Positions 41,057 through 50,746 of a stretch of DNA of 64,000 nt are shown here, one piece after another (positions within the stretch are counted from its first letter, which is position 1; the number at the start of each line of letters is the position of its first letter). Location of the stretch: NCBI GenBank assembly GCA_000432155.1, contig FR888508.1, forward strand, positions 282,041-346,040, written 5' to 3'. Position numbers and translations under genes: made by a program. The stretch comes from Eubacterium sp. CAG:274. GTDB taxonomy: Bacteria > Bacillota > Clostridia > Lachnospirales > CAG-274. The notes beneath the pieces are model-generated. The model worked only from the letters and a program-made list of their open reading frames with translations. It was not told where the DNA came from and searched no databases.

Positions 41057-42865
41057 CTATCTCTTTTTATATTGTTTTATTACATTCATAAATTCTTTGC
41101 CATAGGCTTTCATTTTTGCTGAACCTACACCACTAACAGTAAGAAATTCCTTTTCTGTTGTAGGCTGTTTTACTGTCATATCTCTTAATGACGCATCTGT
41201 AAAAATCATAAATGCCGGTACTCTCTTTTGCTGTGCTATCTTCATACGGCATTGTCTTAAAAGCTCGAACAAGTTGCTATCAGCAGTCTTTTCTCTGACG
41301 AACTTAGGCTTAACAGTATTCTTCTTACGAACCTTAACATTGACTTTTACATCTTTCTTCATAAATTCTCTAGCCTTATGATTAAGTGTAAGTATTGGAT
41401 ACTTTCCGTCAGTTTGAGTAATATATTCTTCTCTTACAAGGTAGTTTATAACATTTCTAATTTCAGATATTTCCACATCATATAGTAAACCAAAGGAAAT
41501 TTCATCATCAAGACCATTTCTTATAACTCTGTCTGTTTCAAGCCCTGTAAGAACTTCACATATAGCTGTTGTACCATATCTTTCGTCTAAGTCATTAATA
41601 CATCTTATTACCGACCTTGCTATTCTTGTAACATCGTAAGTATCGTATTCGCCCTTACAGTTAGAGCAATTATCACATTTTCCCTTTGCCTTTTCTCCAA
41701 AGTACCTGAGCATATAAGCTCGCAAACAGTCATCAGTAGTAGCATAGAAAGTCATTTCTTTTAACTTTTCTCGCTGTCTTTCTTTTACTATTTTCTGTTC
41801 TTCTTCTGTCAATTCTTCATTTTCATTATCTTGGTCTATTAAAAATTGCTGTACCCTGACATCTTGAGGGGAATAGAAAAGCACACATTCTGATTTATCC
41901 CCATCTCGACCGGCTCGTCCTGCCTCCTGATAGTAGGCCTCCATACTGGCTGGCATATTGTAGTGAAGAACATATCGCACATCGCCTTTATCAATACCCA
42001 TACCAAAGGCATTTGTAGCAACAATAATATTTTTTCTATCGTATATGAAATCTTCTTGATTTTGCTTTCTTTCTTCAGGCTCAAGACCTGCGTGGTATCG
42101 TGTAGCATTAAAACCATTTACACATAAAAGCTCACATATTTCCTCTACATTTTTTCTTGACAGACAATATATTACCCCACAACTGTCCTCGTGTTCAGCT
42201 ACAAAATCCAAAACAGCCTTTTTTCTGCTTTTAGGACTTTCTACAGCAAAATAAAGATTAGGTCTGTCAAAATCAGTTTTTACCATATATGGCTTATTTA
42301 ATTCCAACAATTTTATAATATCTTTTTTTACTCTGTCTGTTGCTGTAGCAGTAAAAGCATTTACTCTAGGTCTTCTGTCTAAGGAATTTAAAAACTGGCT
42401 TATTTTCAAATACCCAGGTCTGAAATCCTGTCCCCATTGAGAAACACAATGTGCCTCATCAACTGTAACCATTGAAATATTTACAGTATTTGCAAACCTT
42501 AAAAATTCTGGTGTACAAAGTCTTTCGGGAGCAACATATATAATTTTGTAAACGCCATTATAGGCATTTTCAAGTGCCTTATTATACTGTCTGAAAGTAA
42601 GGGAGCTATTGAGATATGCTGCCCTTACACCAGACTGTACCAAAGTTGCAACTTGGTCTTTCATAAGTGATATTAAAGGCGAAACTACAAGAGTTATGCC
42701 CTCAAGCATAAGTGCCGGAACTTGAAAGCATATAGACTTACCACCACCTGTAGGCATTATTCCGAATACATCTCTGCCCTCAAGTATACTGTCTATAATT
42801 TCTTCCTGTCCGTCACGAAAGCTACTATAACCAAATACATCTTTTAAAACTTTTAATTTATCCAT
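41057..42865 (-). CDS. recQ: ATP-dependent DNA helicase RecQ
   Basis: 3'-5' helicase for recombination and fork repair. Seen: Walker A PTGGGKSICFQ (~38-48), DEAH box VDEAHCVSQWGQDFRP (~136-151), motif VI QEAGRAGRDGDKSEC, zinc site Cys in CDNCSNC (~395-401), winged helix (~420-510), and a C-terminal HRDC domain (~520-602). Length 602 is typical. Confidence 0.96.
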   Translation of the reverse strand: MDKLKVLKDVFGYSSFRDGQEEIIDSILEGRDVFGIMPTGGGKSICFQVPALMLEGITLVVSPLISLMKDQVATLVQSGVRAAYLNSSLTFRQYNKALENAYNGVYKIIYVAPERLCTPEFLRFANTVNISMVTVDEAHCVSQWGQDFRPGYLKISQFLNSLDRRPRVNAFTATATDRVKKDIIKLLELNKPYMVKTDFDRPNLYFAVESPKSRKKAVLDFVAEHEDSCGVIYCLSRKNVEEICELLCVNGFNATRYHAGLEPEERKQNQEDFIYDRKNIIVATNAFGMGIDKGDVRYVLHYNMPASMEAYYQEAGRAGRDGDKSECVLFYSPQDVRVQQFLIDQDNENEELTEEEQKIVKERQREKLKEMTFYATTDDCLRAYMLRYFGEKAKGKCDNCSNCKGEYDTYDVTRIARSVIRCINDLDERYGTTAICEVLTGLETDRVIRNGLDDEISFGLLYDVEISEIRNVINYLVREEYITQTDGKYPILTLNHKAREFMKKDVKVNVKVRKKNTVKPKFVREKTADSNLFELLRQCRMKIAQQKRVPAFMIFTDASLRDMTVKQPTTEKEFLTVSGVGSAKMKAYGKEFMNVIKQYKKR

Positions 42866-42924
42866 AATTTCACCTTAAAAATTTACATTCGAAAGAAATT
42901 ATAACACAATTCTGAACATAAATA

Positions 42925-42950
42925 AAGAGCCGAGCATAGACTCGACTCTT
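42925..42950. terminator. Terminator after putP
   Basis: 10-bp imperfect stem AAGAGCCGAG / CTCGACTCTT (42925-42934, 42941-42950; one mismatch) flanked by T-rich sequence on the minus strand, 18 nt after the putP stop. Confidence 0.7.
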
Positions 42951-42967
42951 AAATTTATATAAACTTT

Positions 42968-44488
42968 TTAATCAAATTTTTCAGTACAAACTCTATTAAA
43001 TTCATCATATACTTGCTGACTAGGTTTCTTGTCAATTAAAGAAACTACAACAATTACAATGATTGAAAGAATGAAAGCTGGTACAAGTTCGTAAAGACCT
43101 GTATCACAGATTACAAATCTATCGCCAAAAATTGGACTAGATTCTGTAAGGCAAGTATTCCAGAAAAGAACACCTAAACCACCAGAAACCATACCTGCTA
43201 AAGCACCCTTCATTGTCATTCTCTTCCAGTAAAGACTTAAAATCATTGCTGGACCGAAAGCAGCACCAAGACCTGCCCAAGCATAACTTACAAGGTTCAT
43301 TACAGAATTATCAGGATTAAGTGCAAGCACGAAAGCAATAACGGCAACAGCAATAACAGCAATCTTACTAACTCTTAAAAGTTCCTTATCAGTTGCTTCT
43401 TTTCTGAAAATAGTCTTGTAAATATCATTTGAAATGGCAGAGGCTGTAACAAGCATCTGTGAATCAGATGATGACATAATAGCCGCAACAATAGCACAAA
43501 GAAGAATACCTGCAATAAAGCCAGGAGTAAGACGCTGTACAAGAACCATAAATATAGTTTCAGATGCAGCACCCTGTAATACTGTACCCTCTGTCTGGAA
43601 TAAGTAAACATAACCTAATACACCAACTGCAACAGATGCAACAAGTGTAATTATAACCCAAACAATAGCAATTCTTCTTGATTTTTTAATCATTGAACTT
43701 GACTTAATAGACATAAATCTAACAAGGATATGAGGCATACCAAAGTAACCAAGACCCCAACCAAGATTAGATACTACATACTGCCATGTAGATGTGCTAC
43801 CGTCAGATTCTTTAAGGAAATTCATATAGCCAGGCATTTCACTTACAACTGATGAAAAATCAGCTTTAATAAATGCGTAAGCAACAATAGGCACTATAAG
43901 AAGTGCGAAGAACATAAGCATACCCTGGAAGAAATCTGTCCATACAACGGCAAAATATCCACCCATAAATGTGTACGCCATAATTACAACAACACCAATT
44001 AAAAGACCAACCTGATACTGAATACCAAAAACAGTCTGTAAAAGTTTTGCAGCAGCATTGAAACTAGATGCTGTATATACCAAAAAGAAAATAAAGATAA
44101 TAATTGCACAAGTTACTCTTAAAGCTGTAGACTTTGCATTAAATCTGTTCTGGAAATATTCTGGGATAGTAATTGCATCGCCTGTTACATAAGAATAATT
44201 TCTAAGACGCTTTGCAACTAAGAGCCAGTTAAGATATGTACCAATACCAAGACCAACTGCAATCCAAGCCTCGCCAAGACCGCTTAAATAAACAGCACCT
44301 GGAAGACCCATTAAAAGCCAACTACTCATATCTGATGCCTGTGCTGAAAGAGCTGTAAGCCAGCTACCCATACCACGACCACCTAAAAAGTAATCGCCGA
44401 CATTATTGGACTTTTTTGAAAAAAGAAAGCCAATATAAAGCATTGCACCTAAATAGAGAACAAATGCTAAAATTGTCCATACATTCAT
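42968..44488 (-). CDS. putP: Sodium/proline symporter
   Basis: Sodium-driven transporter of the SSS family with about 13 membrane segments over 506 residues. Seen: GGRGMGSWLTALSAQASDMSSWLLMG (sodium- and proline-site region, ~37-62), and the sodium-symporter signature with GWGLGYFGMPHILVRFMSI. The N-terminal FxxYxGxxL-like start and C-terminal length fit PutP. It is monocistronic, with its own promoter. It could serve amino-acid scavenging or osmoprotection; proline is inferred from family similarity. Confidence 0.92.
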   Translation of the reverse strand: MNVWTILAFVLYLGAMLYIGFLFSKKSNNVGDYFLGGRGMGSWLTALSAQASDMSSWLLMGLPGAVYLSGLGEAWIAVGLGIGTYLNWLLVAKRLRNYSYVTGDAITIPEYFQNRFNAKSTALRVTCAIIIFIFFLVYTASSFNAAAKLLQTVFGIQYQVGLLIGVVVIMAYTFMGGYFAVVWTDFFQGMLMFFALLIVPIVAYAFIKADFSSVVSEMPGYMNFLKESDGSTSTWQYVVSNLGWGLGYFGMPHILVRFMSIKSSSMIKKSRRIAIVWVIITLVASVAVGVLGYVYLFQTEGTVLQGAASETIFMVLVQRLTPGFIAGILLCAIVAAIMSSSDSQMLVTASAISNDIYKTIFRKEATDKELLRVSKIAVIAVAVIAFVLALNPDNSVMNLVSYAWAGLGAAFGPAMILSLYWKRMTMKGALAGMVSGGLGVLFWNTCLTESSPIFGDRFVICDTGLYELVPAFILSIIVIVVVSLIDKKPSQQVYDEFNRVCTEKFD

Positions 44489-44525
44489 TTTTAATTCCTC
44501 CGTTAAAATTTAATAAATCTTTCAT

Positions 44526-44555
44526 ATTATACAACAAATAACACAATAAAATCAA
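44526..44555 (-). promoter_or_regulatory. Promoter of putP
   Basis: Minus strand TTGATT (44555-44550), 18-bp spacer, TATAAT (44531-44526), 37 nt before the ATG. The rest of the 323-bp gap up to 44811 holds AT-rich sequence, repeat copy 3 and the terminator of the DUF4340 gene. Confidence 0.65.
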
Positions 44556-44683
44556 CCCTTTTGCAAGTTTAATATTATTTTTATTCATAAACTCGTTTTT
44601 ATCATCAATAAATTACACATTTGTTGTTTAAATTCATTTTGTATTATGAATTTAAAATATTTTAAAATTTCAACATGGTCAGA

Positions 44684-44744
44684 ACATTTTGCTTTGCAAA
44701 ATGTGGCTTGTATCCAACCCATCGGATTTATCTTTCCGATTCAC
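44684..44744 (+). repeat. Structured intergenic repeat, copy 3
   Basis: First stem ACATTTTGC / GCAAAATGT (44684-44692, 44696-44704) with loop TTT: different sequence from copy 2 but paired at every position. Then GGCTTG...CC (44705-44720), core ATCGGATTTATCTTTCCGAT (44721-44740) and TCAC. It is flanked by a near-perfect 11-nt direct repeat, TGGTCAGAACA at 44676 and TGGTCAAAACA at 44745. Confidence 0.87.
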
Positions 44745-44772
44745 TGGTCAAAACAAATTAACAAAGATAAAA

Positions 44773-44807
44773 AAATATGCGAACAGACAAAATCCATTCG
44801 CACATTT
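44773..44807 (-). terminator. Terminator of the Gld-type ABC operon
   Basis: 11-bp stem (44797-44807 with 44773-44783), completely paired in minus-strand RNA (one G-U), followed by TTTT. It begins 5 nt after the stop of the DUF4340 gene. Confidence 0.8.
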
Positions 44808-44811
44808 AATT

Positions 44812-46293
44812 TTATGATGATTGACCTTTTTCACTGTCACTATTTTCCACACTTTCGCCCTTTAAGACTTTTTCAGCATCAAGGAATAATTTTCTAACAC
44901 TTTGCTTATTTACTACAAGTGTTGAAGATTCGCCTTTTTTAGCAACATAATAGCTATCATCATAGTTATAAAATTCTATTTTTTCCTTTGAGCCGTCTTT
45001 CATAACATAGGTTATAACAGCCTGTGGAGTTCCTGTAACATTTGCATTTTCCTTTAATATACTATCAAAACTTAAACCAACTATATTCTGATAAAAAGGT
45101 GTAAACAATTCTCTTTTAACAAGTTTTCCACTTACATAGGCATTTCTATTATCTTTTTCAATGCCTTCCTTTGTCTTTACAAATGTATTTTCGCCTTCTG
45201 ACTTAAATTCGACATTAAATTTCTTGTCATTGTTTTCAGCCTCTATTTTATTTACACTACTTCTGGAATGAAGTGACACAAAAGGCTGAACAAAGTCTAC
45301 AATATCAGCATCAAAAAAGCTCTGTAATGCCCTTTGGTTCATTGTAAATACTTCGTTTCTATTATTTATCTGAACATATCTATAGTTAATATCACTATCA
45401 TCTTGAACTTTTGAACCAACTTTTACGGTTAATTCTGTATTTCTATCCTTTAAAACTATTTTCATTTCTGGATTATCAAGTCCGTATTTTGAAAGGTCTG
45501 TAGGCTTTGGGTCTACTAACTTTTCTACATTTAAAGCACTAGCATCTTCCAAAGCTGTAGCCTGCAAGCTATAAGGATAAACTACAATATCTGAAACCGG
45601 CTTTTTAAGTACAAGAGTAGCCAAACCATTTTTATCAGCGTATTCCTTTACAAGAGAATTATCTTTATCATATTCAACAAGAATATCGTCTTTATCTCTG
45701 TAGTCTATTTCCATATAAACAATAGAATTTGTATCTACTTTAGGCACATTTTTGTCAACAAAATCGTTCATTGTACCAGTAAATAAACTACAAACATTAG
45801 CATTTACCATATAAACACTTGGACTATTATCAACCTGAACATAATAATATTTTTTATCAGTAGATAAATTTCCTACTTTTAAAACTGTTTGATTTTTATT
45901 TTTATACTTTGCACTTACTGTAGCCACAGGTTTACTTAATCCATATTTTTCAACACTTTGTGGATTTTCTTCTATAGTTTCAATAGCATATAAACTTTCA
46001 ACACCATTTATTATTAAATTTACAGCATCATTTGAAAGTGTAACATCTTTGTAACCTTTTATTTTCCAACTATCCTTAGCTTTTTCAAATTCAAATTTGC
46101 CATTTTTATTTTCTACTAAAATATCAACAGCATTATCATTAGTAGACAGTTTTTGTCCTATTTCGTCTTGTGTTATTGTACTTTCTTTAGTTTCAGTAGT
46201 TTTATTCTTTCTGGCTGAACCTACAACATAAAGCACAATTAAAATAGCTAAAATAATTATGCCACAAATAAGAGGAGTTAATTTCTTCTTCAT
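44812..46293 (-). CDS. DUF4340 domain protein, extracellular partner of Gld-type ABC system
   Basis: 493 residues: an N-terminal membrane helix (~8-27, ICGIIILAILIVLYVVG) and a long outer part with repeated DUF4340 features (FEKAKDSWKIKGY, YGLSKPVATVSAKYKNKNQTVLKVG, YGLDNPEMKIVLKDRNTELTVKVG), i.e. two similar halves. Found with GldF/GldG-like genes in many non-gliding bacteria; function unknown. Its ATG overlaps the stop of the GldG-like gene (TAATG). Confidence 0.85.
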   Translation of the reverse strand: MKKKLTPLICGIIILAILIVLYVVGSARKNKTTETKESTITQDEIGQKLSTNDNAVDILVENKNGKFEFEKAKDSWKIKGYKDVTLSNDAVNLIINGVESLYAIETIEENPQSVEKYGLSKPVATVSAKYKNKNQTVLKVGNLSTDKKYYYVQVDNSPSVYMVNANVCSLFTGTMNDFVDKNVPKVDTNSIVYMEIDYRDKDDILVEYDKDNSLVKEYADKNGLATLVLKKPVSDIVVYPYSLQATALEDASALNVEKLVDPKPTDLSKYGLDNPEMKIVLKDRNTELTVKVGSKVQDDSDINYRYVQINNRNEVFTMNQRALQSFFDADIVDFVQPFVSLHSRSSVNKIEAENNDKKFNVEFKSEGENTFVKTKEGIEKDNRNAYVSGKLVKRELFTPFYQNIVGLSFDSILKENANVTGTPQAVITYVMKDGSKEKIEFYNYDDSYYVAKKGESSTLVVNKQSVRKLFLDAEKVLKGESVENSDSEKGQSS

Positions 46294-47693
46294 TACTTAT
46301 TTCTCCTTACTGCCCATACAGCAAAACCAATTACAAAAATAATAGCCGGAATTACTGCCCAAGCAAGTATTTTAAGTTTGCTAGCTGACGCCTCATCTAC
46401 AACAACAGTTTCTGTCATAATATCCTTTGGAGAAATATAAATATTATCACTTTGGTCATTAAGCCAATTTAAGCCACTAATAACAAATGTAGCATTTGCA
46501 CCATTTACCATAGAATCCACATTAGGCTCTACTAAATAATAACTACAGCCTGTTACTATAAGTTTGCTGTCATTGGATTTATCCTTTACGGAAACAGCAA
46601 TATTAAAAGGTCCTGATTTATCTCCACTTTCCTTACTTACTGCCTTATTTTCTCCCTCTTTTACATAAGATTTTTTACTTGTAGTTAAAAGAGGCTCTAT
46701 TTCAACATCTTTTTTCTTTATTTCAGTATTTTCAAGAGCTTGAGATGCAACAGCAAGAACTTTGTAACCCTTTTCAGTAATCTGTGATGTAATGTCACTT
46801 TTAGCTATAGTAGGTAGGACTGCATAAGGGTACATCATATAGCTATTTTCATCGCCCTCATAAATATATCCACTATTTACAGTAAGTCCATAGCTATTTA
46901 TAATACCCATAAGGTTTTTACAGTTGGCTGTATCAATGCCACCTATTATACAGTAAACTCTACCGGCAGAAGTAAGATAATCCTTTACCTTTTGAGCTTC
47001 TACATCTGAGTAATCTCTTGAACAAGGTGTAATCATAAGCACAGCACAATCTGTAGGAATATTATCCTCTAAAAGATTTATGGTTTTTACACTATAGTTA
47101 GCTAATGACATCTGTTTTGACAATGAAGAAAAGTTTTCCGGCTCAGCCTCTCCATGTCCTGTTACGAAATAAACAGCCGGAGATTCCTCTGCGTCTACAA
47201 ACTGTATTGCACTTGTAATAGCAGATTCTATGCTAAACTGACCATTTTCTGAATCATAGTAATCACTTTCAGAAATTACTCTGTACTTGTCATTACTAAC
47301 AACTATTATTGAGCCAGTTGAAACCGGCTTGTCTTCTGAATTATAGTTCTTTGCAAAATCCGGATGCAAGTATAAATCTATATTTTCTACACTTAAACTA
47401 CCAACCTTTGATTTTTGCTTATACTGCATAAGAACCTGTTCAACTCTATCCTCTATTGAGTCACTACTACCTGTTTTTGAAGTAGTATAAATAGTAACTT
47501 TGGAAGTCATATTATCCAAAACCTGCTGTGTTTCAGAACTTAAACCAAAAAGTTTATCCTTTGTAGTATCAAAACTCCTATTAAACTGTCCTACCACCAA
47601 ATTTATCATTACAAGTATTGCAAGAAAAATCATAGCAACAACAGTAGAATATGTACCATATTTAACTCTTTTATCTTTAAATAAGTTTTTCAT
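46293..47693 (-). CDS. GldG-like auxiliary protein of ABC transporter
   Basis: 466 residues: N-terminal membrane helix (~15-38), a large outer domain with VYFVTGHGEAEPENFSSLSKQMSLANY and DCAVLMITPCSRDYSDVEAQKVKDYL (the ABC_transp_aux / GldG pattern), and a C-terminal membrane helix (~440-460) followed by RRNK. It would sit outside the membrane next to the permease. Lies between the permease and the DUF4340 gene in one operon. Confidence 0.87.
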   Translation of the reverse strand: MKNLFKDKRVKYGTYSTVVAMIFLAILVMINLVVGQFNRSFDTTKDKLFGLSSETQQVLDNMTSKVTIYTTSKTGSSDSIEDRVEQVLMQYKQKSKVGSLSVENIDLYLHPDFAKNYNSEDKPVSTGSIIVVSNDKYRVISESDYYDSENGQFSIESAITSAIQFVDAEESPAVYFVTGHGEAEPENFSSLSKQMSLANYSVKTINLLEDNIPTDCAVLMITPCSRDYSDVEAQKVKDYLTSAGRVYCIIGGIDTANCKNLMGIINSYGLTVNSGYIYEGDENSYMMYPYAVLPTIAKSDITSQITEKGYKVLAVASQALENTEIKKKDVEIEPLLTTSKKSYVKEGENKAVSKESGDKSGPFNIAVSVKDKSNDSKLIVTGCSYYLVEPNVDSMVNGANATFVISGLNWLNDQSDNIYISPKDIMTETVVVDEASASKLKILAWAVIPAIIFVIGFAVWAVRRNK

Positions 47694-47703
47694 AGTCTAC
47701 CTC

Positions 47704-48567
47704 CTAGTTCCATCTTCTTTTTTCAATTACATTTACTGTAAGATATAAAAGTGCAATTGAAAAAGTAATATAATACACTACATCTGCAATACTTATAATT
47801 CCTAAATAGAAATTCTCAAATCTACCTAAAATTGAGAACCAACTAAGAACTTTAGCCATAACACCGTCATATAAAGTAGGTTTTACAACATATACGCCTG
47901 TCATTACGGCAAAGCCCAAAAGAGCAAAAATAGCAGTTGGTGCAAAACTCTTTGTTGATGAATACACCATAACAGCTAAAATAATAACTGCAATTCCCAC
48001 AAAAATAAGTGAAGAAAATATAGTAGCTGGTAATGATGATGTAATGTTATCCATCATAAAAAGAACAAATACTACAGCAAAAGTTGAAACTGCTGCAACA
48101 ATTTGATTATCTGTAAGCACAGAAATAAAAAGACCTACACTAATAAGGCACATTCCCATTAAGAAATATCCCAAATAACCAGTTAATGTCATACCCCAAT
48201 CAACATTTCCAAAGGAACTTAAAACAATAGGAAATACAAAGGTAATAACTAAAGCAATAAAATACAAACATACAGCAGCTAAGAACTTTCCAGCAACTAT
48301 ACTTGTTACTTTTATAGGTACTGAGTACAATAGCTGGTCTGTTTTTTGTCTGCTTTCTTCCGCAAAAAGTCGCATTGTCAGAACCGGTACAAGAATAAGA
48401 AACATTATCATTGAACCTGTCAATGTATCGTTGTAGTTGGCACTAGAGCCTACAATATTCTGACCAATAAAGAAATAACCTGTGATTAAAGCAAAAAATC
48501 CTAAAAAACCATATCCTGAGATTGTTGTAAAATAGGTTCTCATTTCTTTTCTAAATATAGCACCCAT
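47704..48567 (-). CDS. ABC-2 type permease (GldF-like)
   Basis: 287-residue membrane protein with six hydrophobic segments. Seen: EMRTYFTTISGYGFLGFFALITGYFF at the N-terminus, typical of GldF/NosY-like permeases, with RLFAEESRQKTDQLLYSVPI before the second span. Its ATG overlaps the stop of the ATPase gene (TAATG). Transport substrate unknown. Confidence 0.88.
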   Translation of the reverse strand: MGAIFRKEMRTYFTTISGYGFLGFFALITGYFFIGQNIVGSSANYNDTLTGSMIMFLILVPVLTMRLFAEESRQKTDQLLYSVPIKVTSIVAGKFLAAVCLYFIALVITFVFPIVLSSFGNVDWGMTLTGYLGYFLMGMCLISVGLFISVLTDNQIVAAVSTFAVVFVLFMMDNITSSLPATIFSSLIFVGIAVIILAVMVYSSTKSFAPTAIFALLGFAVMTGVYVVKPTLYDGVMAKVLSWFSILGRFENFYLGIISIADVVYYITFSIALLYLTVNVIEKRRWN

Positions 48568-49607
48568 TATTCATCAACCTCCTCATCTTCAGAAAGCACT
48601 TCTACACTTTCTTCTATAATTTCAACTTCTTCTACTTCTTCATTTTTTTCCTCAGAATCTGTTATAACCTCATCATAAGCACCATTTACTACATTTATAA
48701 AGGCATCTTCTAAGGAATCACTAGCCGGCTTTAACATAAGAACTGGTATTTCAGCCTGTGCAAAAGAAGCAAATATAATCTCTCTTATATCTGTTCCCTG
48801 TTCTCCTGAAACATTTATTGTATAAACTGAATTTTCTTTTTCATCTACAATACTTATATCCTTAATAGCACTCCATTGATTAAGAGAGGATAACGCCTTT
48901 TCAAGACTGCCCCTAAAAGACACTTGCTGAACATGATTATCTGCTCTGCCTGCAAGTCCATCTGTAGTATCAGATGCTACAATTTTCCCCTGATTTATAA
49001 TTATTACTCTGTCACATACAGCACTAACTTCACTTAAAATATGTGAGCTAATAATAACTGTATGCTTTTTGCCAAGGCTTTTAATAACATTTCTCATATC
49101 TATAATCTGAGATGGGTCAAGTCCTGAAGTTGGTTCATCAAGTATAATAACATCTGGAAAACCAACTAAAGCCTGAGCAAGTCCAACTCTCTGTCTGTAG
49201 CCCTTTGAAAGATTTTTAAATAATCTCTTATACACATCTTCAATATGTACTATGCGACAAATTTCCTCTAACATTTCTTTTCTGTCAGATTTCTTTACAC
49301 CCTTTAAGTCACATACAAATTTAAGATTTTCCTCAACAGTTAAATCACCATAAAGAGGTGGAACATCTGGCAAATAGCCTAACTGTCTTTTTGCATTTAT
49401 TGGGTCAGATAATATATCAAAACCATTTATTTTAACTTCTCCTTCTGTAGAAGAAATAAAGCCCGTCATCATATTCATAGTGGTTGTTTTTCCTGCACCG
49501 TTTGGTCCAAGAAAACCAAGTATTTCTCCGTCATTAACAGTAAAACTTATACCGTCTACAGCAGTGTGACTGCCAAATTTTTTGGTCAATTTTTTTACTT
49601 CAATCAC
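48567..49607 (-). CDS. ABC transporter ATP-binding protein (GldA-like)
   Basis: Energises the permease encoded next. Seen: Walker A GPNGAGKTTTMNMM (~31-44), signature LSKGYRQRVGLAQALVG (~133), Walker B DVIILDEPTSGLDP, H-loop HTVIISSHILSEV, and a C-terminal extension (~215-346) ending in an acidic Glu-rich tail (EEVEEVEIIEESVEVLSEDE). The GTG at 49607 is chosen because AGGAGGG lies 7 nt before it; the frame is open further upstream without RBS. First gene of a four-gene operon. Confidence 0.9.
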   Translation of the reverse strand: MIEVKKLTKKFGSHTAVDGISFTVNDGEILGFLGPNGAGKTTTMNMMTGFISSTEGEVKINGFDILSDPINAKRQLGYLPDVPPLYGDLTVEENLKFVCDLKGVKKSDRKEMLEEICRIVHIEDVYKRLFKNLSKGYRQRVGLAQALVGFPDVIILDEPTSGLDPSQIIDMRNVIKSLGKKHTVIISSHILSEVSAVCDRVIIINQGKIVASDTTDGLAGRADNHVQQVSFRGSLEKALSSLNQWSAIKDISIVDEKENSVYTINVSGEQGTDIREIIFASFAQAEIPVLMLKPASDSLEDAFINVVNGAYDEVITDSEEKNEEVEEVEIIEESVEVLSEDEEVDE

Positions 49608-49774
49608 AGCATATCCCTCCTGTTTCGGATTTTTTCTATTTAATATGATACAACAAAAAGCCTCACTTATCAATAAACGAAAGATTAAACTTTTATTAAT
49701 AAATGCCTGTAAAACCTAACAAATTACTTATTTTTTGTATTATATGGAGTATTTTTTGGTATTGAATAAAATTA

Positions 49775-49812
49775 TTAAAGGGAAATGTCAACTAAGCATC
49801 ATTCCCCTTTAA
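49775..49812 (-). terminator. Terminator of the L,D-transpeptidase gene
   Basis: 13-bp stem (49800-49812 with 49775-49787), all paired in minus-strand RNA with one G-U, followed by AATTTTATTC, just after the stop codon. Confidence 0.78.
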
Positions 49813-49817
49813 ATTAT

Positions 49818-50573
49818 CTAATAAATACATACTCCCGTACCATATTCTATATTGTCATAAAACCACTGTGAATTTTCAACACTCATTCTTACGCAACCAC
49901 TGGAATGTTTTTGTCCTAAAGTATTATCTATAACATTTTTATTTTTATCCATAGCCACTGAATGGAACAAATAACTGTCTTTATATCTTACCCAATTTAC
50001 AGCACCACTACCTAATCTATCAGAATAAAACCACTTTCCCCTGTTTTCAATAGTAAAATTACCTCTTAGCGTAGGTGATTCATTTTTACCTGTAGAACAA
50101 ACTATAATTTTCTTTAACTTCCAACTATCATTTTTTTCTAAAATATATATTCTCTGTCTGTCAATATCCACCCAAACAAAATGAGGTGTTTTACTACTAA
50201 AATTTTTATCAGCATAACTTTCTATAAAATCAGCCGAAAGCTGTTTCTGTTCTGTACCACTATCTGGAGGTATTTTCAGACTATTTTCCTTTACCCAACC
50301 TAAATGACTACCATATTTCACATAATACCATTGTTTACTTCTGTCCTTTATTATTTCCACTTTCTTTCCTGATGCAATCATATCAACACATTTTCCGTCA
50401 ATATTGTCATAGACTACTGCACCTACAGGTACATAAGCATATACTGCACCAGACTTTAAGGTATTGTCCTTATTTTCAGCCTTTACAACGCCAGTATTAT
50501 AGCTATATTTTACAATTCCAAAGGCAAAAAACACAGCTACTACTACACCAACTAAAAATATTTTTTTCTTCAT
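49818..50573 (-). CDS. L,D-transpeptidase with SH3-like domain (YkuD)
   Basis: Cell-wall enzyme that cross-links peptidoglycan stems or attaches proteins through a Cys acyl intermediate. Seen: N-terminal anchor (~3-22), SH3-like domain (~42-102, YAYVPVGAVVYDNIDG... HLGWVKEN), and a YkuD domain (~125-251) with LFHSVAMD and the active-site KHSSGCVRMS (Cys ~228). The usual SHGC is SSGC here, so the residue before Gly is Ser rather than His. Monocistronic, divergent from nadB. Confidence 0.92.
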   Translation of the reverse strand: MKKKIFLVGVVVAVFFAFGIVKYSYNTGVVKAENKDNTLKSGAVYAYVPVGAVVYDNIDGKCVDMIASGKKVEIIKDRSKQWYYVKYGSHLGWVKENSLKIPPDSGTEQKQLSADFIESYADKNFSSKTPHFVWVDIDRQRIYILEKNDSWKLKKIIVCSTGKNESPTLRGNFTIENRGKWFYSDRLGSGAVNWVRYKDSYLFHSVAMDKNKNVIDNTLGQKHSSGCVRMSVENSQWFYDNIEYGTGVCIY

Positions 50574-50653
50574 AGTCCTTATTCCTCCTTCCTGTAAATT
50601 ATACCCAATTTCAAATTAAATTATACTTATATTAAAAGATATTCAAATAGGTC

Positions 50654-50682
50654 TTGAAATTTTACAAAAAAAGTGCGATAAT
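50654..50682 (+). promoter_or_regulatory. Promoter of nadB-nadC-nadA
   Basis: TTGAAA (50654-50659), 17-bp spacer, GATAAT (50677-50682), giving a leader of about 57 nt. I see no clear operator for a NiaR-type repressor. Confidence 0.6.
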
Positions 50683-50746
50683 GGAATAAGTATATAATTT
50701 TTTAAAAAGCATTAATTGCGATTTCAATTTACGGAGGTACTCCACT

